Positions 16,084 to 24,581 of a stretch of 36,869 nucleotides of DNA are shown in pieces. A model generated the notes under the pieces. The model made no database searches, had not been told where the DNA came from, and was given only the letters and a program-made list of their open reading frames with translations. Numbering within the stretch: position 1 is the first letter of the stretch; the number at the start of each line of letters is the position of its first letter. This DNA is from Bacteroidales bacterium (GTDB lineage: Bacteria; Bacteroidota; Bacteroidia; Bacteroidales; Muribaculaceae), in NCBI GenBank assembly GCA_004553485.1, contig SFLG01000007.1, positions 1 through 36,869 of the forward strand. The letters run 5' to 3'. A program made the translations under genes and the position numbers.

Positions 16084-16137
16084 TATAGCTGCGGCAGCTA
16101 TGGTAGCTATATTAGCCGGCCGAGCTTAGGCGGGCTG
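16084..16137. repeat. 9-bp periodic array, TAGCTA type
   Basis: AGCT or AGCC recurs at 16087, 16096, 16105, 16114 and 16123, and GGCT at 16132, exactly every 9 bases. The array ends at the base before the trxA stop codon (minus strand), so it is the start of the trxA 3' region. Confidence 0.6.
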
Positions 16138-16461
16138 TCAAAGCTCGAGCAGTTTGTCGAGGGCCTTGCGCAGGTTGTCGATGCTCTGGCCGCCGGCGAG
16201 GCGGATGGGCGTGGGCTGGCCGTTCTTGAAGAACAGCAGGGTGGGCAGCGACATCACGCGGTTGTCGGAGGCAAAGTCGTTTTCCTCGTCGCAGTTGTAC
16301 TTGCCGATTTCGACGCGGCCGGCATATTCCTCAGCCAGCTGGTCGATGACGGGCGACATTGCGCGGCAGGGGCCGCACCAGGTTGCCCAGAAGTCCACCA
16401 TCACGGGCTTGCCGGTGGCGATGATTTCCTTGATGTTTGAGTCGTTAAATTCTTGTGCCAT
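16138..16461 (-). CDS. trxA: thioredoxin
   Basis: This small cytoplasmic disulfide reductase has 107 residues, the standard size. The active site is WCGPC with Cys29 and Cys32. The cis-proline loop is SLPT with Pro73, and the C-terminal glycine pair is LAGGQS. No signal peptide is present, so it is the cytosolic type. It lies 65 nt downstream of dnaE on the same strand and may be read from the dnaE transcript as well as from its own AT-rich leader. Confidence 0.97.
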   Translation of the reverse strand: MAQEFNDSNIKEIIATGKPVMVDFWATWCGPCRAMSPVIDQLAEEYAGRVEIGKYNCDEENDFASDNRVMSLPTLLFFKNGQPTPIRLAGGQSIDNLRKALDKLLEL

Positions 16462-16526
16462 TTTGGTTTGTTGGTTATTTAGTTTGTAATTTGTTCATTT
16501 TTACGGGGCGACGGGGCCCGAAGCGC

Positions 16527-19500
16527 TCAGGCACTGATGTTCTGCACGTTTTCGGCGTCGACGGTATATGCTATGTCCATCGACTCGAGCAGCTGGATTA
16601 GCTTGCGGTTGACGGGGATATGCTTTGCCGAGGCCAGGGTGATGTGGCGGTTGAGGCGCGGGTCGTAGACGCGCAGCTTCAGTATGCCGCGGTTGGTGGT
16701 CTCCGAAGCGATGTGCTCCTTGAGGATGTCGAGGGTCTCGCGTGTGCACTGCTCGGGGGTGAGCTGTATGGTTATGCCGCGGATGAGCTTGCCCTTGATG
16801 TCGTCGAGGGGGCGTATGCTGACAATCTCGAACGAGATGTCCGAGTCGCGGAACCGTCGCTGCCAGCGTCCTGTCACAAGCAGGGGTGCCATCGGGCGGC
16901 AGAAGCGGGCAAAGTCGATAAAGGTGCGGCCAAACATGCGCAGCTCCGTCGTCCCGCTCTCGTCCTCGAGTTTGAGGATGCCGAACTCGGTGCCCTTCTT
17001 TGTCAGCTTGACGTCGAACTGCGCCACCATGCCGCCGAAGGTCACCTCAAGCCCCTCCTCGGGCTCGATGTCCTTCAGGCCGGCCAGGTTTGTGCGGCAG
17101 CCGTATTTCAGCTCCATATAATACGGGGCGAGGGGATGTGCCGACAGATACATGCCCACCAGGTCGCGCTCGCGGCTCAGGCGCACGATGTCGGGCCATA
17201 TCTGGGCCGGCTTGATGGGCGGGCGGGCCTCGGCGGCCATTTCGGCGCCGAAGTCGTCGCCGAAGAGCGAGCCCATCAGGTCGTTGGAGTTCTGACGGTA
17301 GCGCTGACCGTATCGCACAAGTTGCTCGGCCAGTGTCTCGCCGCGGGCGTTGGGCTCGAAGTAGTCCTCGCGCTTGACACCCTCGAAGCAGTCAAGGGCA
17401 CCGGCGTAGGCCAGGTTCTCGAAGGTGCGCCGGTTGATGGCGCCGGGGGCCACACGCTCGACAAAGTCGTAGATGTCGGCAAAGGGTTTGTCGCCGCGCG
17501 CCTCGATGATGGCGTCGACAACGTTCTTGCCCACGCCCTTGATTGCCGACAGGCCGAAGCGGATGTCGCCCTTGCTGTTGACGCCGAATGTGGCGAACGA
17601 CTCGTTGACATCGGGGCCGAGGACCGAGATGCCCATCGAGCGGCACTCGTCCATAAACACCGTCAGCTTGCCCAGGTCAGAGAGGTTGCGCGACAGCACG
17701 GCGGCCATGTATTCGCTGGGGTAGTTGGCCTTGAGGTAGGCCGTCTGGAAGGCCACCCAGCTGTAGCAGGTGGCGTGGCTCTTGTTGAAGGCGTACGAGG
17801 CGAATTTTTCCCAGTCCTTCCATATCTTGTCGAGCACTTCGGGCTTGTGGCCGTTTTTCTGGCCGCCCTCCATGAACTTGCCCTTGAGGTGGTTCATCTT
17901 GTCGATTAGCTTCTTACCCATGGCCTTGCGCAGCGTGTCGCTCTCGCCGCGGGTAAAGTTTGCCAGCAGACGCGACAGCAGCATCACCTGCTCCTGGTAG
18001 ACGGTGACGCCGTAGGTGTCCTTGAGGTACTTGTCCATCTCGGGGATGTCGTAGACGATGGGGCTCTCGCCGTGCTTGCGCTTGATAAAGTCGGGGATGT
18101 AGTCCATGGGGCCCGGACGATAGAGGGCGTTCATGGCGATGAGGTCCTCGAAGGTTGACGGCTGCAGCTCGCGCAGGTACTTCTGCATACCGGGCGACTC
18201 AAACTGGAAGGTGCCGATTGTGCGGCCCTCGCAGTACAGCTGGTAGGTCTTGGGGTCGTCGATGGGAATTTTGTCGAGGTCGATGTCTATGCCGCGGGTG
18301 CGTTTGACGTTTGCCACAGCCTCCTTGAGTATCGACAGCGTCTTCAGGCCCAGGAAGTCCATCTTGATCAGTCCCGTCTCCTCGATGACGCGTCCCTCGT
18401 ACTGTGTCACCAGCACCTTGCCGTCGTTTTTATCGGTGGCGGTCGAGACGGGCACCCAGTCGGTGATGTCGTCGCGGCAAATAATCACGCCGCAGGCGTG
18501 CACGCCGGTATTGCGCACGTTGCCCTCGAGCTGCTCGGCAAACTTCAGCGTCTCGCGCACCAGCGGGTCGGGGCTGCGCAGCTCCTGGCCGAAGTCGGGC
18601 ACGTACTTGAAGCAGTTCTTGAGGTTTGTCTTGTACTCCTTGCCCTTCTCGTCGACGGGCATGTGGTCGGGGACGAGCTTGGCCAGGCGGTTCGACTCGG
18701 CCACGCTGAGGCGTTCGACACGGGCCACGTCCTTGATGGCCATCTTGGTGGCCATGGTGCCGTAGGTGATGATGTGCGCCACCTTTTCGGCGCCGTAGTG
18801 CTCGGTGACGTAGCGCAGCACGTCGGCACGTCCGTCGTCGTCGAAGTCGATGTCGATATCGGGCAGCGAGATGCGGTCGGGGTTGAGGAAACGCTCGAAC
18901 AGCAGGTCGTACTTCACCGGGTCGATCTGCGTGATGCCCAGGCAGTAAGCCACGCACGAGCCCGCCGCCGAGCCACGGCCGGGGCCGACGCTGACGCCCA
19001 GTTTGTTGCGGGCGACGTTTATGAAGTCCTGCACGATGAGGAAGTATCCGGGGAAACCCATCGTCTTCATAATGTGCAGCTCGAACTTTATGCGTTCCTT
19101 CAGCTCGGGCGACAGGGGCGAGCCGTAACGGCGCTCGGCGCCCTCGTAGGCCAGTTTTGACAGGTAGTCGGCCTCGAACTTTATGCGGTACAGCTTCTCG
19201 TACCCGCCCAGCTTGGCAATCTTTTTCTCGGCATCCTCCCGACTCATCACCACGTTGCCGTTCTCGTCCTGGGTGAACTCGTCAAAGAGGTCCTTCTCGG
19301 TAAGGCGGCTGCGGTACTCCTCCTCGGTGCCGAAGTCGGCGGGGATCTCGAAGAAGGGCATGATGGGGGCGTGGTCGATGGTGTACGGTTCGACCTTGTC
19401 GAGCACCTCTACGGTGTTGGCGATGGCCTCGGGGATGTCGGCGAAGAGGTCGTTCATCTCGGCGGTGCTCTTCATCCACTCCTGCTTGGTGTAGAACATG

Positions 19501-20255
19501 CGGTTGTCCTCGTCGACGTACTTGTTGGTGGACAGGCATATCAGGCGGTCGTGGGCCTCGGCGTCCTCGGCGTTGACAAAGTGGACGTCGTTGGTGCAGA
19601 TGAGCTTGATGTCGTATTTGCGGGCCAGGGCGATGAGCTTGGGCTCGATGGCCTTCTGTATCTCGTAGCACTCGTGGTTGGCGCGCACGGCGGTGGCCTT
19701 GTGGCGCTGCAGCTCGATGTAGTAGTCGTCGCCCATCAGCTCCTTCCACCAGCGCACGCGGCGGTCGGCCTCGTCGTCGTCGCCGGCGGCCAGCAGCTTG
19801 GGTATTTCGCCGCCGAGACAGGCCGAGGCGATGATCAGGCCCTCCTTGTGGGCGGCGATGGCCTGCCGGTCGGTACGGGGGTGCATGTAGAAGCCCTCGG
19901 TCCAGGCCTGCGACACCAGCTTGATAAGGTTTTTGTAGCCCGTCTTGTTCTTGGCCAGCACGATGAGGTGACGGCCGATGTCGTGCCTGTCGACATGCTC
20001 GTGCAAATCCTTTTCGGCGACATACATCTCGCAGCCGAAGATAGGCTTGAAGGGCTTCTGTCCCTCGGCCAGCTTGCCGTTCTTTTTGTTGACGGTATTG
20101 AAGAACTCCTTGATACCGTACATGTTGCCGTGGTCGGTGATGGCCAGGCCGGGCATGCCGTCGGCTATTGCTTTGTCGACCAGGGCATCAATCGAGGCCT
20201 GGCCGTCGAGCAGCGAGTACTGCGAGTGTACGTGCAGATGTACAAAAGGTTGCAT
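16527..20255 (-). CDS. dnaE: DNA polymerase III alpha subunit
   Basis: This is the replicative polymerase catalytic subunit, 1242 residues, in the DnaE1 size range. Domains in order: N-terminal PHP (HLHVHSQYSLLDG), the palm with catalytic aspartates in LPDIDIDFDDD near 467, fingers with GPGRGSAAGS nearby and ANFTRGESDTLRKAMGKK near 770, a helix-hairpin-helix region near 920, and an OB fold near 1070-1150 (LEVTFGGMVAQFD). Nothing is missing. The gene has its own promoter about 70 nt upstream and is followed by trxA. Confidence 0.98.
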   Translation of the reverse strand: MQPFVHLHVHSQYSLLDGQASIDALVDKAIADGMPGLAITDHGNMYGIKEFFNTVNKKNGKLAEGQKPFKPIFGCEMYVAEKDLHEHVDRHDIGRHLIVLAKNKTGYKNLIKLVSQAWTEGFYMHPRTDRQAIAAHKEGLIIASACLGGEIPKLLAAGDDDEADRRVRWWKELMGDDYYIELQRHKATAVRANHECYEIQKAIEPKLIALARKYDIKLICTNDVHFVNAEDAEAHDRLICLSTNKYVDEDNRMFYTKQEWMKSTAEMNDLFADIPEAIANTVEVLDKVEPYTIDHAPIMPFFEIPADFGTEEEYRSRLTEKDLFDEFTQDENGNVVMSREDAEKKIAKLGGYEKLYRIKFEADYLSKLAYEGAERRYGSPLSPELKERIKFELHIMKTMGFPGYFLIVQDFINVARNKLGVSVGPGRGSAAGSCVAYCLGITQIDPVKYDLLFERFLNPDRISLPDIDIDFDDDGRADVLRYVTEHYGAEKVAHIITYGTMATKMAIKDVARVERLSVAESNRLAKLVPDHMPVDEKGKEYKTNLKNCFKYVPDFGQELRSPDPLVRETLKFAEQLEGNVRNTGVHACGVIICRDDITDWVPVSTATDKNDGKVLVTQYEGRVIEETGLIKMDFLGLKTLSILKEAVANVKRTRGIDIDLDKIPIDDPKTYQLYCEGRTIGTFQFESPGMQKYLRELQPSTFEDLIAMNALYRPGPMDYIPDFIKRKHGESPIVYDIPEMDKYLKDTYGVTVYQEQVMLLSRLLANFTRGESDTLRKAMGKKLIDKMNHLKGKFMEGGQKNGHKPEVLDKIWKDWEKFASYAFNKSHATCYSWVAFQTAYLKANYPSEYMAAVLSRNLSDLGKLTVFMDECRSMGISVLGPDVNESFATFGVNSKGDIRFGLSAIKGVGKNVVDAIIEARGDKPFADIYDFVERVAPGAINRRTFENLAYAGALDCFEGVKREDYFEPNARGETLAEQLVRYGQRYRQNSNDLMGSLFGDDFGAEMAAEARPPIKPAQIWPDIVRLSRERDLVGMYLSAHPLAPYYMELKYGCRTNLAGLKDIEPEEGLEVTFGGMVAQFDVKLTKKGTEFGILKLEDESGTTELRMFGRTFIDFARFCRPMAPLLVTGRWQRRFRDSDISFEIVSIRPLDDIKGKLIRGITIQLTPEQCTRETLDILKEHIASETTNRGILKLRVYDPRLNRHITLASAKHIPVNRKLIQLLESMDIAYTVDAENVQNISA

Positions 20256-20325
20256 ATCGTGACAGTGTCTGTGCTGATTGGGGGGTTACGTCCGGGATGC
20301 GTTGCGCGGGGTTGCGACAACACGT

Positions 20326-20356
20326 ACAAAGATAAGCAAAACCCCGCAAACCGACA
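20326..20356 (-). promoter_or_regulatory. dnaE promoter
   Basis: TATCTTTG on the minus strand (20333-20326) fits the -7 box, and a TTG lies 20 nt upstream. An inverted repeat of AACCCCGC (20339-20346) with GCGGGGTT (20365-20372) brackets the -33 area and could be an operator. The leader is about 65 nt. Confidence 0.6.
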
Positions 20357-20437
20357 AGGGGGTCAGCGGGGTTATGGCGTGCGCCGGGGATATGAAACCG
20401 GTGCTGAAAAGTGCGGCAGACGCTGTTGGCAAGCCGT

Positions 20438-20728
20438 CTATCTGCAGTCTTTCTTATGCGAAAAAAAAGGTGCTACTTTTCGCACTAAGCTTACGCCGAG
20501 GATTACCCAGTCGAGGTAGGACAGCACGCTAAGCATACGCCCCAGCGTCGAGCGGCCCATGTTGGGGTGTTCGCCTGTGAGGGTGGCCTTGAGGCGCACC
20601 ACATTGCGGTCGACATCGTGCTCGGCCACGATGATGCGGGCCTGGGCGAGGGCGCGCTGGCAGCGCAGCTCCTCGAGGGTGTAGCCCTCCCATTTGTTAT
20701 TGGTTATTCCTAACCGTGTCCGTGCCAT
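20438..20728 (-). CDS. small hypothetical protein of the holin-like cluster
   Basis: The 96-residue basic protein (MARTRLGITNNKWEGYTLEELRCQRALAQARI...) has a weakly hydrophobic segment near 67-83 and ends in a Lys/Arg-rich tail. Its start overlaps the end of the holin-like gene by 32 nt, which indicates translational coupling and argues that it is real. By position it matches YqjK in the E. coli yqjD-yqjE-yqjK set, although no sequence similarity can be claimed. Confidence 0.65.
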   Translation of the reverse strand: MARTRLGITNNKWEGYTLEELRCQRALAQARIIVAEHDVDRNVVRLKATLTGEHPNMGRSTLGRMLSVLSYLDWVILGVSLVRKVAPFFSHKKDCR

Positions 20729-21122
20729 CTTCCTTTGTTATTAGTTCGTGGTTGATAATCTTGCGTTCGTCCTCGGGGAACTCCACCAACAGGCGCGACA
20801 TAAACCGCGCGATGGGGTCGATGAAAATCTGACGCCTCAGCAGGCAAATCAGCACAAAGGCCAGCACGTACACCAGCGCCAGAATCATGTAGGCGATGTA
20901 CGGGGGCAGGACGGTGGCCAGCAGGTCGCTCAGTGCCAGCGACACAAAGACGAAGAAAACCAGTCCCAAAGCCATGACCACGGCGTAGAAGGCCACCATG
21001 GCCAGCAGGATGGTGATTTTTTCGGTTAGCTTGAGCCGCAGATTTTCGATCTGCAGTCCCAGCAGGAGCTTGACCCCTGTGTAAAGCGAGCCTAAAGAAG
21101 AAAGAGGCGATTCGTGCTGCAT
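20697..21122 (-). CDS. holin-superfamily III (YqjE-like) membrane protein
   Basis: The 141-residue protein has an amphipathic N-terminal region and two strong membrane segments at about 36-60 (ILLAMVAFYAVVMALGLVFFVFVSL) and 72-95 (YIAYMILALVYVLAFVLICLL). A charged C-terminal tail follows. This is the layout of the Actinobacterial holin-X/YqjE group, which are envelope proteins and not phage lysis proteins. ATG 21122 is chosen because the open frame further upstream (to 21260) is proline-rich and lacks domain features. The 208-nt spacer to the upstream YtxH gene contains a perfect 9-bp hairpin at 21294-21302/21307-21315. It overlaps the next gene. Confidence 0.75.
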   Translation of the reverse strand: MQHESPLSSLGSLYTGVKLLLGLQIENLRLKLTEKITILLAMVAFYAVVMALGLVFFVFVSLALSDLLATVLPPYIAYMILALVYVLAFVLICLLRRQIFIDPIARFMSRLLVEFPEDERKIINHELITKEDGTDTVRNNQ

Positions 21123-21330
21123 ACTGTCAATGGATGAATTGTTGCCGAAGGCTGCGAACATCCCCGGCGTTTGGTTTTTCGGAGGAAATCTCCCGGCCTG
21201 ACGCCCGTCCCCCTCCTGCCTTGGCGTTTTTGGCAGCGTCCACATCGGCGCGGCCGACATTTCAGGTGGGCAAGGGGGTGTCCGGCTTGTCGGGGGACGC
21301 TGTTAGCAGCGTCCCTGCCGCAATATCGGA

Positions 21331-21558
21331 CTACTTCGCCTCGTCTTCGTCAATTTCGGCTGTAATCTGTGCCATCAGGGCGCTTATGTCTTCGCCATCA
21401 CCGCCGACGAGGCTTTCGAGCTGGGGAGGGATAAGGCCGCGCTGCTTGAGGAAGTTGTAAAGGCGGGCACGGTTGGCGGCTCCGTTGTCGGGAGCGAGCA
21501 GGAGGGCGGCGATGGCGCCTACGGCGGCGCCGCTAAGAAATACGAGTGCGGGTTTCAT
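21331..21558 (-). CDS. YtxH-domain membrane protein 1
   Basis: This 75-residue protein begins with one glycine/alanine-rich membrane segment (VFLSGAAVGAIAALLLAP) followed by a charged helical tail, the standard YtxH/YqjD layout. It heads the small cluster YtxH, holin-like, hypothetical. ATG 21558 is chosen over the longer open frame because it begins right at the membrane segment. YqjD-type proteins in E. coli are stress-linked membrane proteins; a similar role is inferred only from layout. Confidence 0.75.
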   Translation of the reverse strand: MKPALVFLSGAAVGAIAALLLAPDNGAANRARLYNFLKQRGLIPPQLESLVGGDGEDISALMAQITAEIDEDEAK

Positions 21559-21906
21559 AGCTGTATATCTTTTTGTTAGTGTGTGTGTTTCTAAGCCTGT
21601 GTGACGAATTGCGCTGGACGGCCTTTGCCGCCGGCAAGGAAAAACAGCCGCCACAGGTGTCTAATTGAAGCGTGGACGATTCCGGTCCGGTGAGGGCCGG
21701 CCCATGCTGGCACCCGCGGCGGCCGCTGTTTCCTTAGCGTTTTGAAGTAGAGAGAGAGAAGAGAATGAAAAAGAGTTAGTCTCGGTCAGGGCCGTTGCCC
21801 TGCTGCTGTTGTCTGTTTGCTTTTTGAACAATAGCCGGGCCGAATTGTTCGGCCGAGGCCTGCTTTTTGTCGTATGGCTTTGGGCATCAGCCGGCAGTGA
21901 CGTCGG
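21559..21906. other. 348-nt gap between the two YtxH genes
   Basis: No convincing gene is seen. The stretch holds the leader of YtxH 1, a purine-rich run (GAGAGAGAGAAGAG near 21750) and a 7-bp hairpin GGCCGAA/TTCGGCC near 21841-21858 that lies downstream of the second YtxH gene but has no T run. No exact TAnnTTTG box was found. Confidence 0.4.
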
Positions 21907-22113
21907 TCACCTCACCTCTTCCTTTACCTCGCGGGCAATCTGGTTGGCCAGACGCTCGAGACGGCGGTCTTTCAGGCCGGGAGCGTGTGAGAGGACAAAG
22001 TCGCAGACATTTTTGCGGGTTTCTTCACCTTTGCGGGGGGCCAGCAGCAGGCCGGCAAGTGCTCCGGCGGCTGCGGCGCCTGCCAAAGCAAGGATAACGT
22101 GTACGGTTCTCAT
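21907..22113 (-). CDS. YtxH-domain membrane protein 2
   Basis: The 68-residue protein has an N-terminal membrane segment (ILALAGAAAAGALAGLLLAP) and then the family-typical RKGEETRKNVCDFV and a helical charged tail. It shares layout with YtxH 1 about 350 nt downstream on the same strand, so the two are probably ancient paralogues. The last hundred bases upstream are AT-rich and include TACGTTTA, one base off a -7 box. Confidence 0.75.
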   Translation of the reverse strand: MRTVHVILALAGAAAAGALAGLLLAPRKGEETRKNVCDFVLSHAPGLKDRRLERLANQIAREVKEEVR

Positions 22114-22174
22114 TGTTTTATAGATTAAAATGTTAAAAGTTTAAACGTAAAGAGCTTTGTCTTTACCATATAAC

Positions 22175-22211
22175 AACTGACCCCCGCCAAAAGGTTTGGC
22201 CGGGGTCAGTT
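22175..22211. terminator. terminator of the M3 peptidase gene
   Basis: An inverted repeat (arms about 22175-22192 and 22195-22211, GC-rich with one bulge) lies 110 nt past the peptidase stop. On the minus strand it is followed by TTGTTAT. On the plus strand it is followed by eight T, so it could also stop antisense transcription. Confidence 0.65.
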
Positions 22212-22320
22212 TTTTTTCAAGCCGTAATGAAAATATGTGCACAAAGGCAGAACGGCGGGATTTTACAAGACGCGGAATAATGTCAGATCCGCTGCGCTTT
22301 CAGTCGGCGCGGTGGGCCGG

Positions 22321-24453
22321 TCAGTTGGCGGCGTCGAGGCCACGCTTTTTGAGCAGGGCCTTCACTTCGGGCTTGTGGCCGCGGAAGCGCAGATACAGCT
22401 CCATGGGCTCTACCGAGCCGCCCTTCTCGAGGATGTTCTCGCGGAACGACTTGGCGGTGGCGGGGTCGAAGATGCCGTTTTCGGCAAATTTCTCAAAGCC
22501 GTCGCAGTCAAGGACTTCGGCCCACAGGTAGGTGTAGTAGCCCGAGGCGTATCCGTCGCTGCCGAAGATGTGCTTGAAGTAGGGCGAGCGGTAGCGGTAG
22601 GTAATTTCGGCGGGCATGCCCAGCTGCTTGCTGACGGCGTTCTCAAAGGCCTCGACATCGGTCTCGCCCTCGGGGTTGAGCTTGCCGTACTGCAGGTCGA
22701 GCAGGGCGGCGCCCACCAGCTCGGTGGTGCGGAAGCCCATGTTGTGGGTCGAGGCTTCCTGCAGCTTCTTCACCATGTCGGCGGGGATGACCTCGCCGGT
22801 CTGCCAGTGGCGGGCATAGAGCTTCAGCATGTCGGGGTGGAAGGCCCAGTGCTCGTGAATCTGGCTGGGGAGCTCGACAAAGTCGCGGTCGACGTTGGTG
22901 CCGGCCTGGCCTTTGTAGCGGGCGCGCGACAGCATGCCGTGCAGGCCGTGGCCAAACTCGTGGAACATTGTCTCCACCTCGTCGATGGTGAGCAGCGAGG
23001 GGGTGTCGCCGGTGGGCTTGCTAAAGTTGCCCACGTTGTAGATGACGGGGCGGTCGGCGGTGCCGTCGTCGTTGACCCACGAGCCCTTGAACTCGCTCAT
23101 CCAGGCACCCTGGCGCTTCGAGGCGCGGGGGAAGTAGTCGGTCATGAACACGGCGATGTGCTCGCCGTTGGTGGCGTCGGTGACGTCGTAGACCTTGACC
23201 TCGTCGTAGTATTTGGGCCAGTCGGTCTTTTCGGTGAACTTGATGTTATAAAGCTTCTCGGCCATGGTGAAGATGCCGTTGCGCACGCTGTCGACGGCAA
23301 AGTAGGCGCGCACCTTGGCCTCGTCGAGGTTGTACTTTTTGCGGCGTACCTTCTCGTTGTAGTAGGCATAGTCCCATGGGGCGATTTTTATACCGGCCTT
23401 CTCTTTGTCGGCCAGGGCCTGCATCTCGCGCACCTCCTCGTTGGCGCGCTTGACGGCGGGACCCCAGATTTGCATCAGCAGGTCTTCGGCGGCCTTGACG
23501 CTGCCGGCCATGACGTTGTCGGTCATGAACGAGCCGTAGTCCTTGAAGCCGAGCAGACGGGCCTTTTTGGAGCGGGCCTGGAGGATTTTGCTGATGACGG
23601 GACGGTTGTCGTACTGTCCCGACGAGGCCAGCGTGGTGTAGCCCTGGTACATGCGGCGACGCAGGTCGCGGTTGTTGGCATACTGCAGCACGGGCAGGCG
23701 GCTGGGAGCGTGCAGGGTGAGCACGTACTTGCCCTCGAGGCCGCGGGCGCGGGCCTCGTCGGCGGCGACGTCGATGTTGCTCTGGGGCAGACCGGCAAGC
23801 TCGGCCTTGTCGTCGACGACAATCTGGAAGTCGTTGGTGGCGGCAAGCAGGTTCTTGTTGAACTTAAGGTAAAGGTCGGCCAGCTCGCCGTTGATAGCCT
23901 TGAGCTCGGCCTGGCCCTTCTCGTCGAGCAGGGCGCCCGAGCGCACAAAGTCTTTGTAGAGGTGCTCCAGCATCAGCTTCTGGTCACTGTCGAGGCCGAG
24001 CTTGTCGCGCGAGTCATAGAGTTTCTTTACACGGGCAAAGAGGGCGGGGTTCATCGACACCTCGTCGGAGTGGGCAGCCAGCAGGGGCTCGAACTCCTCG
24101 GCCACGGCCTGGAGCTCGGGGCTGGAGTTGGACTCGGACAGTGCGGCATAGACCATCACCACGCGCTCGACGAGTGCGCCGGCGCGGTCGAGGGCCAGCA
24201 CGGTGTTGGCAAAGGTGGGAGCCTCGGGGTTGCCTGCGATGGCGGCAATCTCGGCGTTGTGGCGGCTGATGCCCTCCTTAAGGGCGGGCAGGTAGTGCTC
24301 GTTCTTGATGAGGCTGAAGGGCGGAATCTGGTAGGGAGTGGTGTACTCCTGAAGGAACGGATTGTTCTGTTTCACGTCGCTGGAGGTGTTTTGGGCAGCC
24401 AAAGGTGGCAAGGCCAGGCACAGGGCCACGGCGCCCGTTAAAATCTTTTTCAT
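22321..24453 (-). CDS. periplasmic M3-family peptidyl-dipeptidase (Dcp-like)
   Basis: This is a zinc metallopeptidase of the thimet/Dcp family that trims dipeptides from the C-terminus of oligopeptides. The 710 residues start with a signal peptide (MKKILTGAVALCLALPPLAAQ), so it acts in the periplasm. The zinc site HEFGHGLHG near residue 500 and the downstream Glu-containing segment (DFVELPSQIHEHW) are intact. The end contains SPYFKHIFGSDGYASGYYTYLWAEVLD, the substrate tyrosine region typical of the family. It is a single-gene unit bounded by a terminator. Its leader has three tandem copies of an 8-bp unit at 24522-24545. Confidence 0.93.
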   Translation of the reverse strand: MKKILTGAVALCLALPPLAAQNTSSDVKQNNPFLQEYTTPYQIPPFSLIKNEHYLPALKEGISRHNAEIAAIAGNPEAPTFANTVLALDRAGALVERVVMVYAALSESNSSPELQAVAEEFEPLLAAHSDEVSMNPALFARVKKLYDSRDKLGLDSDQKLMLEHLYKDFVRSGALLDEKGQAELKAINGELADLYLKFNKNLLAATNDFQIVVDDKAELAGLPQSNIDVAADEARARGLEGKYVLTLHAPSRLPVLQYANNRDLRRRMYQGYTTLASSGQYDNRPVISKILQARSKKARLLGFKDYGSFMTDNVMAGSVKAAEDLLMQIWGPAVKRANEEVREMQALADKEKAGIKIAPWDYAYYNEKVRRKKYNLDEAKVRAYFAVDSVRNGIFTMAEKLYNIKFTEKTDWPKYYDEVKVYDVTDATNGEHIAVFMTDYFPRASKRQGAWMSEFKGSWVNDDGTADRPVIYNVGNFSKPTGDTPSLLTIDEVETMFHEFGHGLHGMLSRARYKGQAGTNVDRDFVELPSQIHEHWAFHPDMLKLYARHWQTGEVIPADMVKKLQEASTHNMGFRTTELVGAALLDLQYGKLNPEGETDVEAFENAVSKQLGMPAEITYRYRSPYFKHIFGSDGYASGYYTYLWAEVLDCDGFEKFAENGIFDPATAKSFRENILEKGGSVEPMELYLRFRGHKPEVKALLKKRGLDAAN

Positions 24454-24546
24454 TGTTGGGTGATATGTATGGTTAAAAATTGGCGTGGAGAAGATTGTTG
24501 TGATGTATATTGTATATACCTATAAACTCATAAACTTATAAACCTC

Positions 24547-24579
24547 ACATCTTCAAATTCTTGAAATTTGAGAATGTGA
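24547..24579 (-). terminator. imperfect hairpin after the EEP gene
   Basis: An imperfect AT-rich inverted repeat (arms about 24547-24560 and 24565-24579) begins directly after the EEP stop codon on the minus strand. It has no T run, so termination is only a guess. Confidence 0.3.
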
Positions 24580-24581
24580 AT

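Noticed and set aside
20697..21122. Phage lysis cassette
   Set aside because: The holin-superfamily III protein sits with YtxH-type proteins and no phage genes are nearby; YqjE-like envelope proteins belong to the same superfamily.
22237..24441. 734-codon open frame antisense to the M3 peptidase
   Set aside because: It mirrors a GC-rich gene on the other strand; the product is a low-complexity Val/Gly/His/Leu string with no domain.
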